Assembly (NCBI GenBank): GCA_944322145.1
Contig: CALUNW010000007.1
Coordinates: 119,605 to 183,604, forward strand
Direction: 5' to 3'
Source of the DNA: an uncultured Atopobiaceae bacterium
GTDB lineage: Bacteria > Actinomycetota > Coriobacteriia > Coriobacteriales > Atopobiaceae
DNA: 64,000 bases
Shown here one piece after another: positions 1-9,529 of this stretch. The notes under the pieces were generated by a model. The model saw nothing but the letters and a program-made list of their open reading frames with translations. It was not told the DNA's origin and did no database searches. The number at the start of each line of letters is the position of its first letter. Position 1 is the first letter of the stretch. The position numbers and the translations under genes were made by a program.

Positions 1-1
1 C

Positions 2-850
2 TTCGGCCACGCCGGCGAGCGCTTCCTGAACGATGTCTACCACGCCCGCACCGGGCGCTGGTTCTATCACAACGTGCAGAGCGTGCGCGTGGTCGACGCG
101 CTCGCGGGGCGCAACGTGAGCCTGCAGACCCTCGACGGCGCGCTCTGCCACAACGGCGAGTTCGAGCAGCAGAGCTTCGAGACGAGCGGCCTTGCGGAGT
201 TCGACACCTTCGACCGCGTGGTCGAGGCGTGCTGGGAGCACGGCGACGAGACCATCGCCCACCTGCGGCCCATGACGCTCGAGGGCTGCGTGGTGCGCGT
301 CTCCGACATCATCGCCTACGTGGGCAAGGACCGCCAGGACGCCATCCGCGCCGGCCTCTGCGCCGAGGACACCTTCGACGACGGCCTGGGCGGCGCCTAC
401 AACGCCTGGGCGCTCTCTGCCTTCGTGGCCGACGTCGTCGAGCACAGCGTGGGTCGCGACCGCATCGAGATGAGCGCCGAGGGCTTTGCCGAGATGCGTC
501 GCGCCAAGCGCGAGAACTACGAGAAGATCTACGGCGCCGGCGAGGTCAACGGCGACTTCTCCCACGAGGTGGCCGAGCTCTTCGGGCGGCTCTACGAGCA
601 CGAGCTTGCCGCGCTTTCCGCCGGCGACGAGTCCGCGGCGATCTTCGCGCACCACGTGCTGCCCTGCGAGCGGCGCCTCGCGTTCTACGGGCGCAGCTAC
701 GACTGGGAGCGCGACCCGGACCAGACCGTGGTGGACTTCATCTCCTCGATGACCGACGACTACTTCATGGCCACCTGCGAGGCGCTGTTCCCCGACGCTG
801 CCGGGCTCTTCCCGAGCCGCGGGTACTTCTCGGCCGGCGTCCGCGCGTAG
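2..850 (+). CDS. dGTPase-type dNTP triphosphohydrolase, C-terminal part
   Basis: The frame is open from the left edge and ends at TAG 848-850, so only the last 282 residues are present. It opens with FGHAGE, the sequence that follows the HD metal-binding motif in dGTPase-family enzymes, and continues with FYHNVQS and a helical acidic body without membrane segments. The family hydrolyses dNTPs to nucleoside and triphosphate in the cytoplasm. The HD pair lies outside the window, so activity cannot be judged. It converges on the PRD regulator; only 11 bases separate the two stop codons. Confidence 0.75.
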   Translation, partial: FGHAGERFLNDVYHARTGRWFYHNVQSVRVVDALAGRNVSLQTLDGALCHNGEFEQQSFETSGLAEFDTFDRVVEACWEHGDETIAHLRPMTLEGCVVRVSDIIAYVGKDRQDAIRAGLCAEDTFDDGLGGAYNAWALSAFVADVVEHSVGRDRIEMSAEGFAEMRRAKRENYEKIYGAGEVNGDFSHEVAELFGRLYEHELAALSAGDESAAIFAHHVLPCERRLAFYGRSYDWERDPDQTVVDFISSMTDDYFMATCEALFPDAAGLFPSRGYFSAGVRA

Positions 851-861
851 CGCGGCGTTCC

Positions 862-2814
862 CTACTCCGCCTCGCCCGCGAAGGCCTCGACGAACTCCTC
901 GAAGGAGTCGGTCTTCATGAGGGCCACGGTCTTGTCCACGGACGAGAAGAACTCCACGATCAGGTCGAACGCGTCGCGGAAATACGTCATGTCCTCCTTG
1001 GCGATGCCGATCATCATCACGAAGTGCACGTCGCGCCCGCCCCAGTCGAGCGGGGCATCGTTGTGGAGTACGGCGATGAAGGAGCGTCGGGCATAGACGC
1101 CCAGGGAGTGGGGGAGTGCGAGCTCGTCGACAAAGGCGGTGGACGAGGCGTTCTCCCTCAGGTGCACGTCCTGGACGAACTCGGCGTCGGCGTATCCGAG
1201 CTGCATGGCAAGGCCACCCAGATAGTCGATATAGGCGTCGCGCCCGCCCTCCAGGCGCAGATTGCGTCGGAACAGCTCGGGCGCAAGCATGCCGCGCAGG
1301 AACTGGCGCGCGTGGCTCGTCTGCTTGCTGTCAATCACCGCGTCGAGGCGCTCGCGGATGGCGCGCTCCCCACGCTTGGTAAGGATGGGCCCCACGCAGA
1401 CGCGCTCGCCCGAAGCGGGCACGACGTTGTGCATGGCGATGACGAGGTCGCACTCGGGACGACGGCCGAGGTACTCGCGCTCGTTCATGATGCCCACCAC
1501 CGTGGCGTCGCCGTCGAGCACGCGCTTGATGTCGGCGACGAGCTGGTTGGCGAAGTCGTGGTACTGGCCCACCACGATGACGCAGGTCGCGACGTTGCTC
1601 GTCTCGGAGCAGCGCTCAAGGTAGGCGCCGATGTGGAACGCGATGAACGCGATCTCGTTCTCGTCCATCTCGCAGCCGAGCGCCCGGGAGAAGCGGTGCG
1701 CAAAGTGGACCGCCATGTCGTAGACGGGCGCGTAGTCGCGCTTGATCTGGGCGGCCAGCGGGTTGGGGTAGCTCACGTGGTACGCGGCGCGCTGGTAGGC
1801 GTTGTACATGTGGAGCGTGAGCTGCAAAAGCAGCGCCTCGTCAAAGGCGGGGATGCCGTAGCGCGCGGCGGTCTCGTCGGCGATCTGCTTGACGAGGTCG
1901 AGAAACTCTTGGTCGATGAGGCGCGCAAGGGACTCGAGGCTCAGGTCGCCGTAGTCGTAGCGCTCCACGGAAAGGGCGATGAGAAGGACGATCTGCCGGT
2001 AATCCGTCTCGGGAATCTTGCAGCCGAAGCGCTCCTCAACGTAACGCGCGAAGCGGTCGGCGCAGCGGATGATCTCGTTTCTCTGGCTGAACTCCTCGAG
2101 CATTCGGTCGACGTCGATGAGGTCGTCGCGCTCGGCGAGGCGGTGGTCCGACTGCAGGCGGATGACGATCACGAGGACGTGCATCAACAGGTTGTTGAGC
2201 GAGAAGTCGTTGATGAGCAGGTCAGAGCGTTGGCAGATTTCAACCAGGCTTGAGGCGATCTCGTGGACGTCGAAGTCGGGGAAGAGCCCCTCGAGCGTCT
2301 CTGCGGACGAGAAGTACCCGCCCGCGTCATGCGTGGCGAGAAACCCGAGCAGCCGCCGCTTGTCCTGCTCGTTGCCGATGAGGCGCATCGTGAAGCTGTG
2401 CGTGTCAATGGCGAGGCCAAACTGCCCGACGAGCTTCCTCACGCCGGGCAGGACGCCGCTCGAGAGGGTGCTCTCGGAAATGTGCAGGTCGTCGGCGAGG
2501 TCGAAGACCGAGACGCCCTCACGCGCGTTGACCAGCCGCGAGAGGACATAGTTGCGCCGCACGACCCCGGACTGCTCGGAATCCTGGCGTCCGCGGCCCT
2601 CCAAGGCATGGGCGCGGTCGGACGCGAGGCGATACCCGTCGTTGGAGGACTCGATGCGCTGAACGCCCTGACGGTTGATCTCGGCGACGTAGTTTCTGAT
2701 CGTGCGCTCGCTGGTGTCGAGCATCTTGGCAAGCATGGCGGCGCTCACCCAGGAGTTTGCGTGCTCCAGGACGTAGACCAGCCGATCGATCCTGTCGGAC
2801 TTCTTGCTTGCCAT
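862..2814 (-). CDS. PRD-domain transcriptional regulator with EIIB- and EIIA-like domains (LicR/ManR type)
   Basis: The 650-residue protein has an N-terminal winged helix (about 8-60), a second Mga-like helix-turn-helix (about 90-150), two PRDs with candidate phosphorylation histidines H212, H335 and H394, an EIIB-like domain (about 415-500) lacking the usual Cys at its start (VVGQYHD), and a fructose-type EIIA domain with H569 in LPHS. Such regulators sense PTS phosphorylation and switch sugar operons. Divergence from the beta-glucoside PTS operon makes that operon the likely target. The ATG at 2814 has an AAGGG ribosome site; an in-frame ATG at 2868 lies upstream of the TAGAAT -10 (2855-2860) and is therefore unlikely. 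Confidence 0.9.
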   Translation of the reverse strand: MASKKSDRIDRLVYVLEHANSWVSAAMLAKMLDTSERTIRNYVAEINRQGVQRIESSNDGYRLASDRAHALEGRGRQDSEQSGVVRRNYVLSRLVNAREGVSVFDLADDLHISESTLSSGVLPGVRKLVGQFGLAIDTHSFTMRLIGNEQDKRRLLGFLATHDAGGYFSSAETLEGLFPDFDVHEIASSLVEICQRSDLLINDFSLNNLLMHVLVIVIRLQSDHRLAERDDLIDVDRMLEEFSQRNEIIRCADRFARYVEERFGCKIPETDYRQIVLLIALSVERYDYGDLSLESLARLIDQEFLDLVKQIADETAARYGIPAFDEALLLQLTLHMYNAYQRAAYHVSYPNPLAAQIKRDYAPVYDMAVHFAHRFSRALGCEMDENEIAFIAFHIGAYLERCSETSNVATCVIVVGQYHDFANQLVADIKRVLDGDATVVGIMNEREYLGRRPECDLVIAMHNVVPASGERVCVGPILTKRGERAIRERLDAVIDSKQTSHARQFLRGMLAPELFRRNLRLEGGRDAYIDYLGGLAMQLGYADAEFVQDVHLRENASSTAFVDELALPHSLGVYARRSFIAVLHNDAPLDWGGRDVHFVMMIGIAKEDMTYFRDAFDLIVEFFSSVDKTVALMKTDSFEEFVEAFAGEAE

Positions 2815-2854
2815 GACCCGCCCTTCATTGGTCTGATTCGAACGCTTCCGCCCG

Positions 2855-2860
2855 ATTCTA
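2855..2860 (-). promoter_or_regulatory. -10 element of the PRD regulator gene
   Basis: TAGAAT reads on the minus strand, preceded by TTGGG. It lies 40 bases upstream of the start codon at 2814 and faces away from the PTS operon. No good -35 is visible. Confidence 0.5.
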
Positions 2861-2892
2861 CCCAACAAGCAGGCGCCGGGAAAAACAACGCC

Positions 2893-2938
2893 TTTTCCGT
2901 GCGCCCGGAAAAACGGAGGCCTTTCCGGGGTGCGGAAA
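2893..2938. promoter_or_regulatory. paired inverted repeats, candidate operators for the PRD regulator
   Basis: Two inverted repeats share the half-site TTTCCG/CGGAAA: TTTTCCG-N6-CGGAAAA at 2893-2912 and TTTCCG-N5-CGGAAA at 2922-2938, with centres about 27-28 bp apart. They sit between the divergent regulator and PTS promoters, just upstream of the PTS -35. A third partial half-site, CGGGAAAAAC, is near 2877. Binding by the adjacent regulator is inference. Confidence 0.5.
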
Positions 2939-2946
2939 AAAGTGTG

Positions 2947-2977
2947 TTGGAGATGTGTGCGAGTATCTTCGTATAGT
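2947..2977 (+). promoter_or_regulatory. candidate promoter of the beta-glucoside PTS operon
   Basis: TTGGAG (2947-2952) and TATAGT (2972-2977) are separated by 19 bases, a long spacing that would suit an activator-dependent promoter. The start codon of the first gene is at 3051, leaving a leader of about 65 bases. Confidence 0.45.
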
Positions 2978-3050
2978 GCAGTCAGGCTTTACGGTGCACG
3001 AGCCGGCACGCGCACCACGCAGAAGCACACCCTCAGGAAAGGAGCCAGAA

Positions 3051-3377
3051 ATGGCCGACCAGAACGGAACCACGCGCATCCTGCTCGCGTGCGGCATCGG
3101 CGCCTCGACGGGCTTCATGGCTGCCGGCATGCGCAAGGTCGCCAAGGAGAAGGGGCTCGACTGCACGATCAAGGCCGTGAGCAAGTCCGAGATCATGGAC
3201 TACGCCGACAAGATCGACGTGCTGCTCCTTGGCCCGCACTTCGCGAGCGAGGTGCCCGAGATCCAGGCGCAGGTCGCCCCGTACGGCGTCAAGGTCATGG
3301 CGATCGACCCCGACTACTACGCCGCCCTCGACGGCGAGGGCATCCTCGAGGATGCCTACGACCTGCTCGAAGAGTAG
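3051..3377 (+). CDS. PTS lactose/cellobiose-family EIIB
   Basis: This 108-residue cytoplasmic phosphocarrier takes phosphate from EIIA and passes it to the sugar in EIIC. The N-terminus ILLACGIGASTGFMA contains the phospho-accepting Cys14 in the P-loop-like site of the lactose/cellobiose EIIB family, followed by the alternating beta/alpha pattern of that fold (ISKSEIMDY, DVLLLGPH). The ATG at 3051 has AGGAAAGGAGC in front of it. It is the first gene of a four-gene operon with EIIC, EIIA and a GH1 hydrolase, and the EIIC start follows 9 bases downstream. Confidence 0.92.
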   Translation: MADQNGTTRILLACGIGASTGFMAAGMRKVAKEKGLDCTIKAVSKSEIMDYADKIDVLLLGPHFASEVPEIQAQVAPYGVKVMAIDPDYYAALDGEGILEDAYDLLEE

Positions 3378-3386
3378 GGGGCAAGC

Positions 3387-4703
3387 ATGCTTCAGAAAAT
3401 CATGACCTCGGTCCAGAACTGGATCACCGAGCACATCGTCCCCGTCATGAACAAGCTGACGGCGACTTACTGGTTTGGCGTCATCTCCGACGCGGTCCTC
3501 TACATCGTCCCGTTCTCGATGGTGAGCGCCATCCCGAGCCTGTGGAACATCGCCCGCAGGTTCTGGACGTTCCTCCCCGACATCTCGCCCATCACGACCT
3601 ACTCCTTCGGCCTCGTGGGCATGTTCATGGCCTTCATCATCCCGTACAACGTTGCGGTGAAGGAGAACCGCAAGGACCGCGCCATGATCGCGGGCTTCAC
3701 GGGCATCGGCACCTACATGCTCTGCATGAACCCCACGGTCCTCGAGGACGGCTCCTACGCCTTCCAGATGTCCATGTTCGGCGCAGGCGGCATGTTTACC
3801 GCCATGGTCCTGGGCTTTGTCGTGGGCTTCATCTACAAGCGCATGGCCCGCATGAGCTTCTTCGGTGAGGACTCGCTCATCCCGGACTTCGTCAAGAACT
3901 GGTTCGACAACATCATCTCCGTGCTGCTGTCCCTGTTCATCGGCTGGCTCGTGACCTACATCGGCCAGATCGACGTCTTCACCATGGTCGGCATCATCCT
4001 CTCGCCGGTCACGAGCTTCGCCCAGACGCTTCCCGGCACGATCGCCATCCCGCTCGTCATGGACACGTTCTACTTCTTCGGCATCTCCGGCTGGGTCTTC
4101 TCGCCCGTGCAGCAGTCCATCCAGAAGTCCGCGCTCGCCGAGAACATGGAGCTCGCCGCTGCCGGTCTTGCCCCGGTGAACATCAACGCCTACGGCATCA
4201 CCCGCTACATCATGATTGGCGGCGAGGGCGCCACGCTTCCCTTGGCCTTCTACATGCTCTTCGCCAAGTCCAAGAAGAACCGCACGCTCGGCCGCGCCAC
4301 GATCGTCCCCTCGATCTTCAACATCAACGAGCCGCTGATCTTCTCGACCGTCGTCGCCAACCCGTTCCTGTTCATTCCGATGGTGCTCCAGGCCATCATC
4401 CTGCCCGCCAACGCCTACCTCTGGATGAGCATGGGCTGGGCCGGCCTGCACGTGGAGAACTTCGATATGAACTTCCTGCCCAACGCCATCTCCGCGTTCT
4501 TCATGTCGGGCGGCAACTGGGGCAACGTCGCGCTGGTCTGCGTCAACCTGCTGATTGCCGCCATCCTCTGGTTCCCGTTCTTCAAGGCGGCGGACAACTA
4601 CCAGGCCAAGGTCGAGGACGAGCAGGCCGCCGAGAAGGCCGCGAAGAAGGCCGCCAAGAAGGCCGCCCGCGAGGCTGCCAAGGCCGCCGCGCTCGCCGAG
4701 TAA
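3387..4703 (+). CDS. PTS lactose/cellobiose-family EIIC permease
   Basis: The 438-residue membrane permease has about ten hydrophobic segments and the EIIC-typical stretch FNINEPLIF (about 310-320). It imports and phosphorylates a beta-glucoside, probably cellobiose or a related disaccharide judging from the GH1 enzyme in the operon. The last 30 or so residues form an unusual Glu/Ala/Lys tail of AAKK and AAEK repeats, likely a charged cytoplasmic helix not normal for the family. The substrate is inferred, not shown. Confidence 0.93.
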   Translation: MLQKIMTSVQNWITEHIVPVMNKLTATYWFGVISDAVLYIVPFSMVSAIPSLWNIARRFWTFLPDISPITTYSFGLVGMFMAFIIPYNVAVKENRKDRAMIAGFTGIGTYMLCMNPTVLEDGSYAFQMSMFGAGGMFTAMVLGFVVGFIYKRMARMSFFGEDSLIPDFVKNWFDNIISVLLSLFIGWLVTYIGQIDVFTMVGIILSPVTSFAQTLPGTIAIPLVMDTFYFFGISGWVFSPVQQSIQKSALAENMELAAAGLAPVNINAYGITRYIMIGGEGATLPLAFYMLFAKSKKNRTLGRATIVPSIFNINEPLIFSTVVANPFLFIPMVLQAIILPANAYLWMSMGWAGLHVENFDMNFLPNAISAFFMSGGNWGNVALVCVNLLIAAILWFPFFKAADNYQAKVEDEQAAEKAAKKAAKKAAREAAKAAALAE

Positions 4704-4725
4704 GTTACGCAACGTCTGAGGTATC

Positions 4726-4752
4726 GCGCCCCGGCCCGGCCGGCCGGGGCGC
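4726..4752 (+). terminator. intercistronic 11-bp hairpin between EIIC and EIIA genes
   Basis: GCGCCCCGGCC (4726-4736) pairs perfectly with GGCCGGGGCGC (4742-4752) across a 5-base loop. There is no U-tract. Lying inside the operon 22 bases after the EIIC stop, it more likely stabilises upstream mRNA or partially attenuates than terminates fully. Confidence 0.6.
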
Positions 4753-4773
4753 ACGGAAGAGGGAGTACCCAAA

Positions 4774-6698
<1,925 letters not shown>

Positions 6699-6737
6699 CA
6701 CCTCCTTCTGCCGGCGCGCACACCGCCGGATAGTCCC

Positions 6738-6766
6738 GGCGCCCCCGCCCTCCCCGCGGGGGCGCC
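6738..6766 (+). terminator. GC-rich terminator hairpin after the beta-glucoside operon
   Basis: GGCGCCCCCGC (6738-6748) pairs perfectly with GCGGGGGCGCC (6756-6766) over a 7-base loop. No U-run follows, as is common in high-GC actinobacterial terminators. Confidence 0.65.
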
Positions 6767-6791
6767 CCTCATATGACGGGAGTTGATTACG

Positions 6792-7268
6792 ATGAAGAAG
6801 AGCGAGCGACTGGCGAGAAGGGCGGAGGTCGCCCGGGACGTCGCGCGCCACGAGGCGCGAAGGGCGCTCGGCCTGCTCGGCCTGGCGGCCGTCGGGTATG
6901 CCGCGATCGAGCTGGGCCTCGAGTACGTCGTCGGGTCGCTCGCGACCTTCGACTCCCAGACGCTCGGGGTGATTTCCCTTGTGGCGACCGTCGTTCTTCT
7001 CGCGGTCCTTATCGTGTGTGAGGTGCGTGCGTGGCGAGCGACGGTCGGCGCGTGCGAGGAGGAGCCGTCTGGGTCCGACAAGTTCATCTTGGGAGCGGCC
7101 CTGTGGTTCGGGGGCGCCGCCCCGCTCGCCATCGTCAACTCCGTGCGCCACCTCGCCGGCACGGCGGCCGCGGGCGATGCGACGACCGCCTATCTCCAGG
7201 TTGCCGTCGCAGCGGCGTTTGCCCTGTTCGCCGCGATGCGCTTTGCCCCGGAGGTCTGGGGGCGCTAG
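6792..7268 (+). CDS. small four-helix membrane protein, function unknown
   Basis: The 158-residue protein has a basic N-terminus (KKSERLARRAEVARD) and about four hydrophobic segments near residues 27-48, 53-75, 95-115 and 128-147. I do not recognise the family. ATG 6792 is preferred because GGGAG ends 9 bases upstream; an in-frame TTG at 6783 abuts that site. The next gene, an AEC carrier, starts at the base after the stop codon, so the two are cotranscribed and may act together. Related small DUF proteins in Firmicutes and Actinobacteria look similar in size, but no motif settles it. Confidence 0.75.
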   Translation: MKKSERLARRAEVARDVARHEARRALGLLGLAAVGYAAIELGLEYVVGSLATFDSQTLGVISLVATVVLLAVLIVCEVRAWRATVGACEEEPSGSDKFILGAALWFGGAAPLAIVNSVRHLAGTAAAGDATTAYLQVAVAAAFALFAAMRFAPEVWGR

Positions 7269-8213
7269 ATGGGATTTCTCGGCGTCGCATATCAGATGGC
7301 TGTTGTGGCGATCCCGGTTGCTGTGGGCTACGCGCTGAGGCGCCTCTCCGTCATGGACGAGCTCCTCGACGAGCGCCTGGTCGCCCTTATCCTCGACATG
7401 CTGCTCCCCTGTGCGGTCCTCTCGTCGCTGCTCTCCGTCGACACGCTCCCGAGCAGGGGGGAGCTGGTCGAGGTGATGGTCCTCATGCTCGTCGCGATGG
7501 CCGTCTCCTGGGCGGTGTCGGCGCTCGCCGCGCGCCTGCTGCGCGTCCCGGCGGAGGAGGGCGGGGCGTACCGTTTCGCGATGATGTTCGGCAACGTGGG
7601 CTTCATCGGGTTCCCCGTGGTCTCGTCGATCCTGGGGGAGGAGGCGATGCTCGACGCGGTGATCGCGAGCATCCCCGGCAACGTCGTCATGTTCACGGTC
7701 GGGGCGGCGATGTTCGCGCGGGCCTCCTCGGGAGGGGAGGGCAAGCGCGAGGGGCTGGCGCGCAGCCTGCTTACCCCGACGATGATCGCGAGCGTGCTGA
7801 CGCTGGCGTGCGCGCTCGCGGGCTTCCGTTCGTTCGGCGTGGTCGGCGACGCTGCGCATGTGATCGGCCAGGCGTCGACGCCCTGCGCCCTTCTCGTCAC
7901 GGGCTCCTCGATCGCGCGCTATGACCTCGCTGAGATGCTCCGTGGCGCGCGCTCGTACGTCACTGCGGCGTGCAGGCTGGTTGCGGTGCCGCTCGCCTGC
8001 GCGACGGTGCTCCGCGCGCTCGGCCCCGCCGTCCCGAGCAAGGTCGTCGCGGTCATTGCGCTCGTGTGCGCCATGCCGGTCGCTACCAATGGCGTGCTCT
8101 ACAGCATGCGCAGCGGCCAGGGCATCGTTCCCATGACGCGCGTGACGTTTCTCAGCGTGGTGGGGTCCGTCGCCTCGATTCCGCTGGTGTGCGCCCTCCT
8201 CGGCATCTGCTGA
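7269..8213 (+). CDS. AEC (auxin efflux carrier) family transporter
   Basis: The 314-residue protein has about ten membrane segments in two five-helix halves. MMFGNVGFIGFPV (about 97-110) and the C-terminal MPVATNGVLYS are typical of AEC transporters, which in bacteria often export small organic acids such as malate. The substrate here is unknown. The ATG directly follows the TAG of the preceding small membrane protein. Confidence 0.85.
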   Translation: MGFLGVAYQMAVVAIPVAVGYALRRLSVMDELLDERLVALILDMLLPCAVLSSLLSVDTLPSRGELVEVMVLMLVAMAVSWAVSALAARLLRVPAEEGGAYRFAMMFGNVGFIGFPVVSSILGEEAMLDAVIASIPGNVVMFTVGAAMFARASSGGEGKREGLARSLLTPTMIASVLTLACALAGFRSFGVVGDAAHVIGQASTPCALLVTGSSIARYDLAEMLRGARSYVTAACRLVAVPLACATVLRALGPAVPSKVVAVIALVCAMPVATNGVLYSMRSGQGIVPMTRVTFLSVVGSVASIPLVCALLGIC

Positions 8214-8245
8214 CGCTCCCCGCGCCCACGCGTCTCAACCCCGCA

Positions 8246-8273
8246 TTGACGCCGCAGCTCACACGTGTACAAT
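8246..8273 (+). promoter_or_regulatory. promoter of the alpha/beta hydrolase gene
   Basis: TTGACG (8246-8251) and TACAAT (8268-8273) are separated by 16 bases. This is the clearest -35/-10 pair in the window. The leader to ATG 8298 is about 18 bases and carries AAGGGGAGG. Confidence 0.7.
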
Positions 8274-8297
8274 GCCCCGAGACGCGAAAGGGGAGGT

Positions 8298-9299
8298 ATG
8301 GCACTGACGAGAAGGGCAAAGCGGGTCGTTGCCGTCGTGGCGGCGATCGTCGTGCTGGCGGCCGTGGGGCTTGGCCTCGCCGGCAACTTCCTCGTGGACT
8401 TTGCGCTCAACCCGCACGCCAGCGTCTCCATGTCCAACGCGATCCATGGGGGAGAGGTCGACGGCATCGACTACGCCGAGGCCCCCAAGCTCGACGAGGC
8501 GTATGCCGAGGAAGCGGCCTCCTGGTTCGAGGCCGAGAGGCGCAGCGTCTCCCACCAGGCGTCCGACGGCACGGTTCTTCTGGGCTGGGAGCTCGACGGC
8601 GCGGACGGCGCGGCCTACTCCGACGGCCACACCTGGGCGGTGGTCTGCCACGGCTACATCGGCGACCCGGCCTCCATGGCCAAGTACGCCTATCACTTCA
8701 GCCAGCTCGGCATGAGCGTGCTCATGCCCGCCGCGCGCGGCCACGAGCGCAACGTCGACACGGGCCTCATCCAGATGGGCTGGGGCGACGCGCACGACCT
8801 TCTGGGCTGGATCGACGACATCGTGGCGCGCGACCCCGAGGCGCGCGTCATCCTGTTTGGCGTCTCCATGGGCGGAGCCGAGGTCATGATGGCCTCCGGC
8901 CTGGACGGCCTCTCCGACAACGTCAGCCTGATCGTGGAGGACTGCGGCTACACCAGCGTCTGGGACGAGTTCGTCCTGCAGCTGGACAACGTCTTCGGCC
9001 TGCCGAGCTTCCCGATCCTGAACGTCGCCGACGCGGCGTGCCTGCTGCGCGCCGGCTACACCTTCGAGGGTGCCTCGTCGGTGGAGAGCCTGCGCTCGGC
9101 GAGCGTGCCGATGCTCTTCATCCACGGCGACGAGGACGCCTTCGTGCCCTTCTCGATGCTCGACGAGTGCTACGATTCCTGCGCGAGCGAGCAGAAGGAG
9201 AAGCTCGTGGTGAGCGGCGCCGGCCACGGCCTCTCCGCGAGCACCGACCCCGACCTCTACTGGGGGACCGTCGACGCCTTCGTCGAGAAGCACCTCTAG
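8298..9299 (+). CDS. membrane-anchored alpha/beta hydrolase
   Basis: The 333-residue protein starts with a basic stretch and one transmembrane segment (about 10-34), so the catalytic domain is probably extracytoplasmic. The hydrolase core has VVCHGYIGD (oxyanion region), the nucleophile elbow GVSMGG with Ser190, an acid in HGDEDAFVP (Asp280) and His310 in SGAGHG. This layout matches the YqkD/BAAT-like group of serine hydrolases, whose substrates are mostly unknown. It appears monocistronic. Confidence 0.85.
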   Translation: MALTRRAKRVVAVVAAIVVLAAVGLGLAGNFLVDFALNPHASVSMSNAIHGGEVDGIDYAEAPKLDEAYAEEAASWFEAERRSVSHQASDGTVLLGWELDGADGAAYSDGHTWAVVCHGYIGDPASMAKYAYHFSQLGMSVLMPAARGHERNVDTGLIQMGWGDAHDLLGWIDDIVARDPEARVILFGVSMGGAEVMMASGLDGLSDNVSLIVEDCGYTSVWDEFVLQLDNVFGLPSFPILNVADAACLLRAGYTFEGASSVESLRSASVPMLFIHGDEDAFVPFSMLDECYDSCASEQKEKLVVSGAGHGLSASTDPDLYWGTVDAFVEKHL

Positions 9300-9336
9300 G
9301 CCCCGCTGCCGCCCCCGCTGCTCTCGTCCCCCGCGC

Positions 9337-9452
9337 GAGAAATGTACGAACCACGCTAAAGCGCGTACCAGTCACATTTGCGTTTTCGCAGGTAGAAAAG
9401 GTGCCTAGTTCTTCTCGCCACCGATAAGAACCCCGAAGGTCGTACATTTCTC
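9337..9452. repeat. 116-bp element with 13-bp perfect terminal inverted repeats (family E)
   Basis: GAGAAATGTACGA (9337-9349) is repeated in perfect inversion at 9440-9452, enclosing 90 bases that are A+T-richer than the surroundings and code for nothing. No target-site duplication is visible at the edges. The form resembles a miniature inverted-repeat element, but a long hairpin at the 3' end of the hydrolase transcript is also possible. Confidence 0.5.
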
Positions 9453-9516
9453 ACCTCCCCAAACGGCCGCGAGTGCCGACAGAGGCGCGCGGCCGGCGGC
9501 ATCCCGCGCGATGGCG

Positions 9517-9522
9517 TACAAT
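9517..9522 (+). promoter_or_regulatory. -10 element placed for a leaderless rarA transcript
   Basis: TACAAT ends 7 bases before ATG 9530, so transcription should start at or within a base or two of the start codon. No ribosome-binding site precedes the ATG, in agreement with a leaderless mRNA. Confidence 0.5.
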
Positions 9523-9529
9523 CGTTCCC

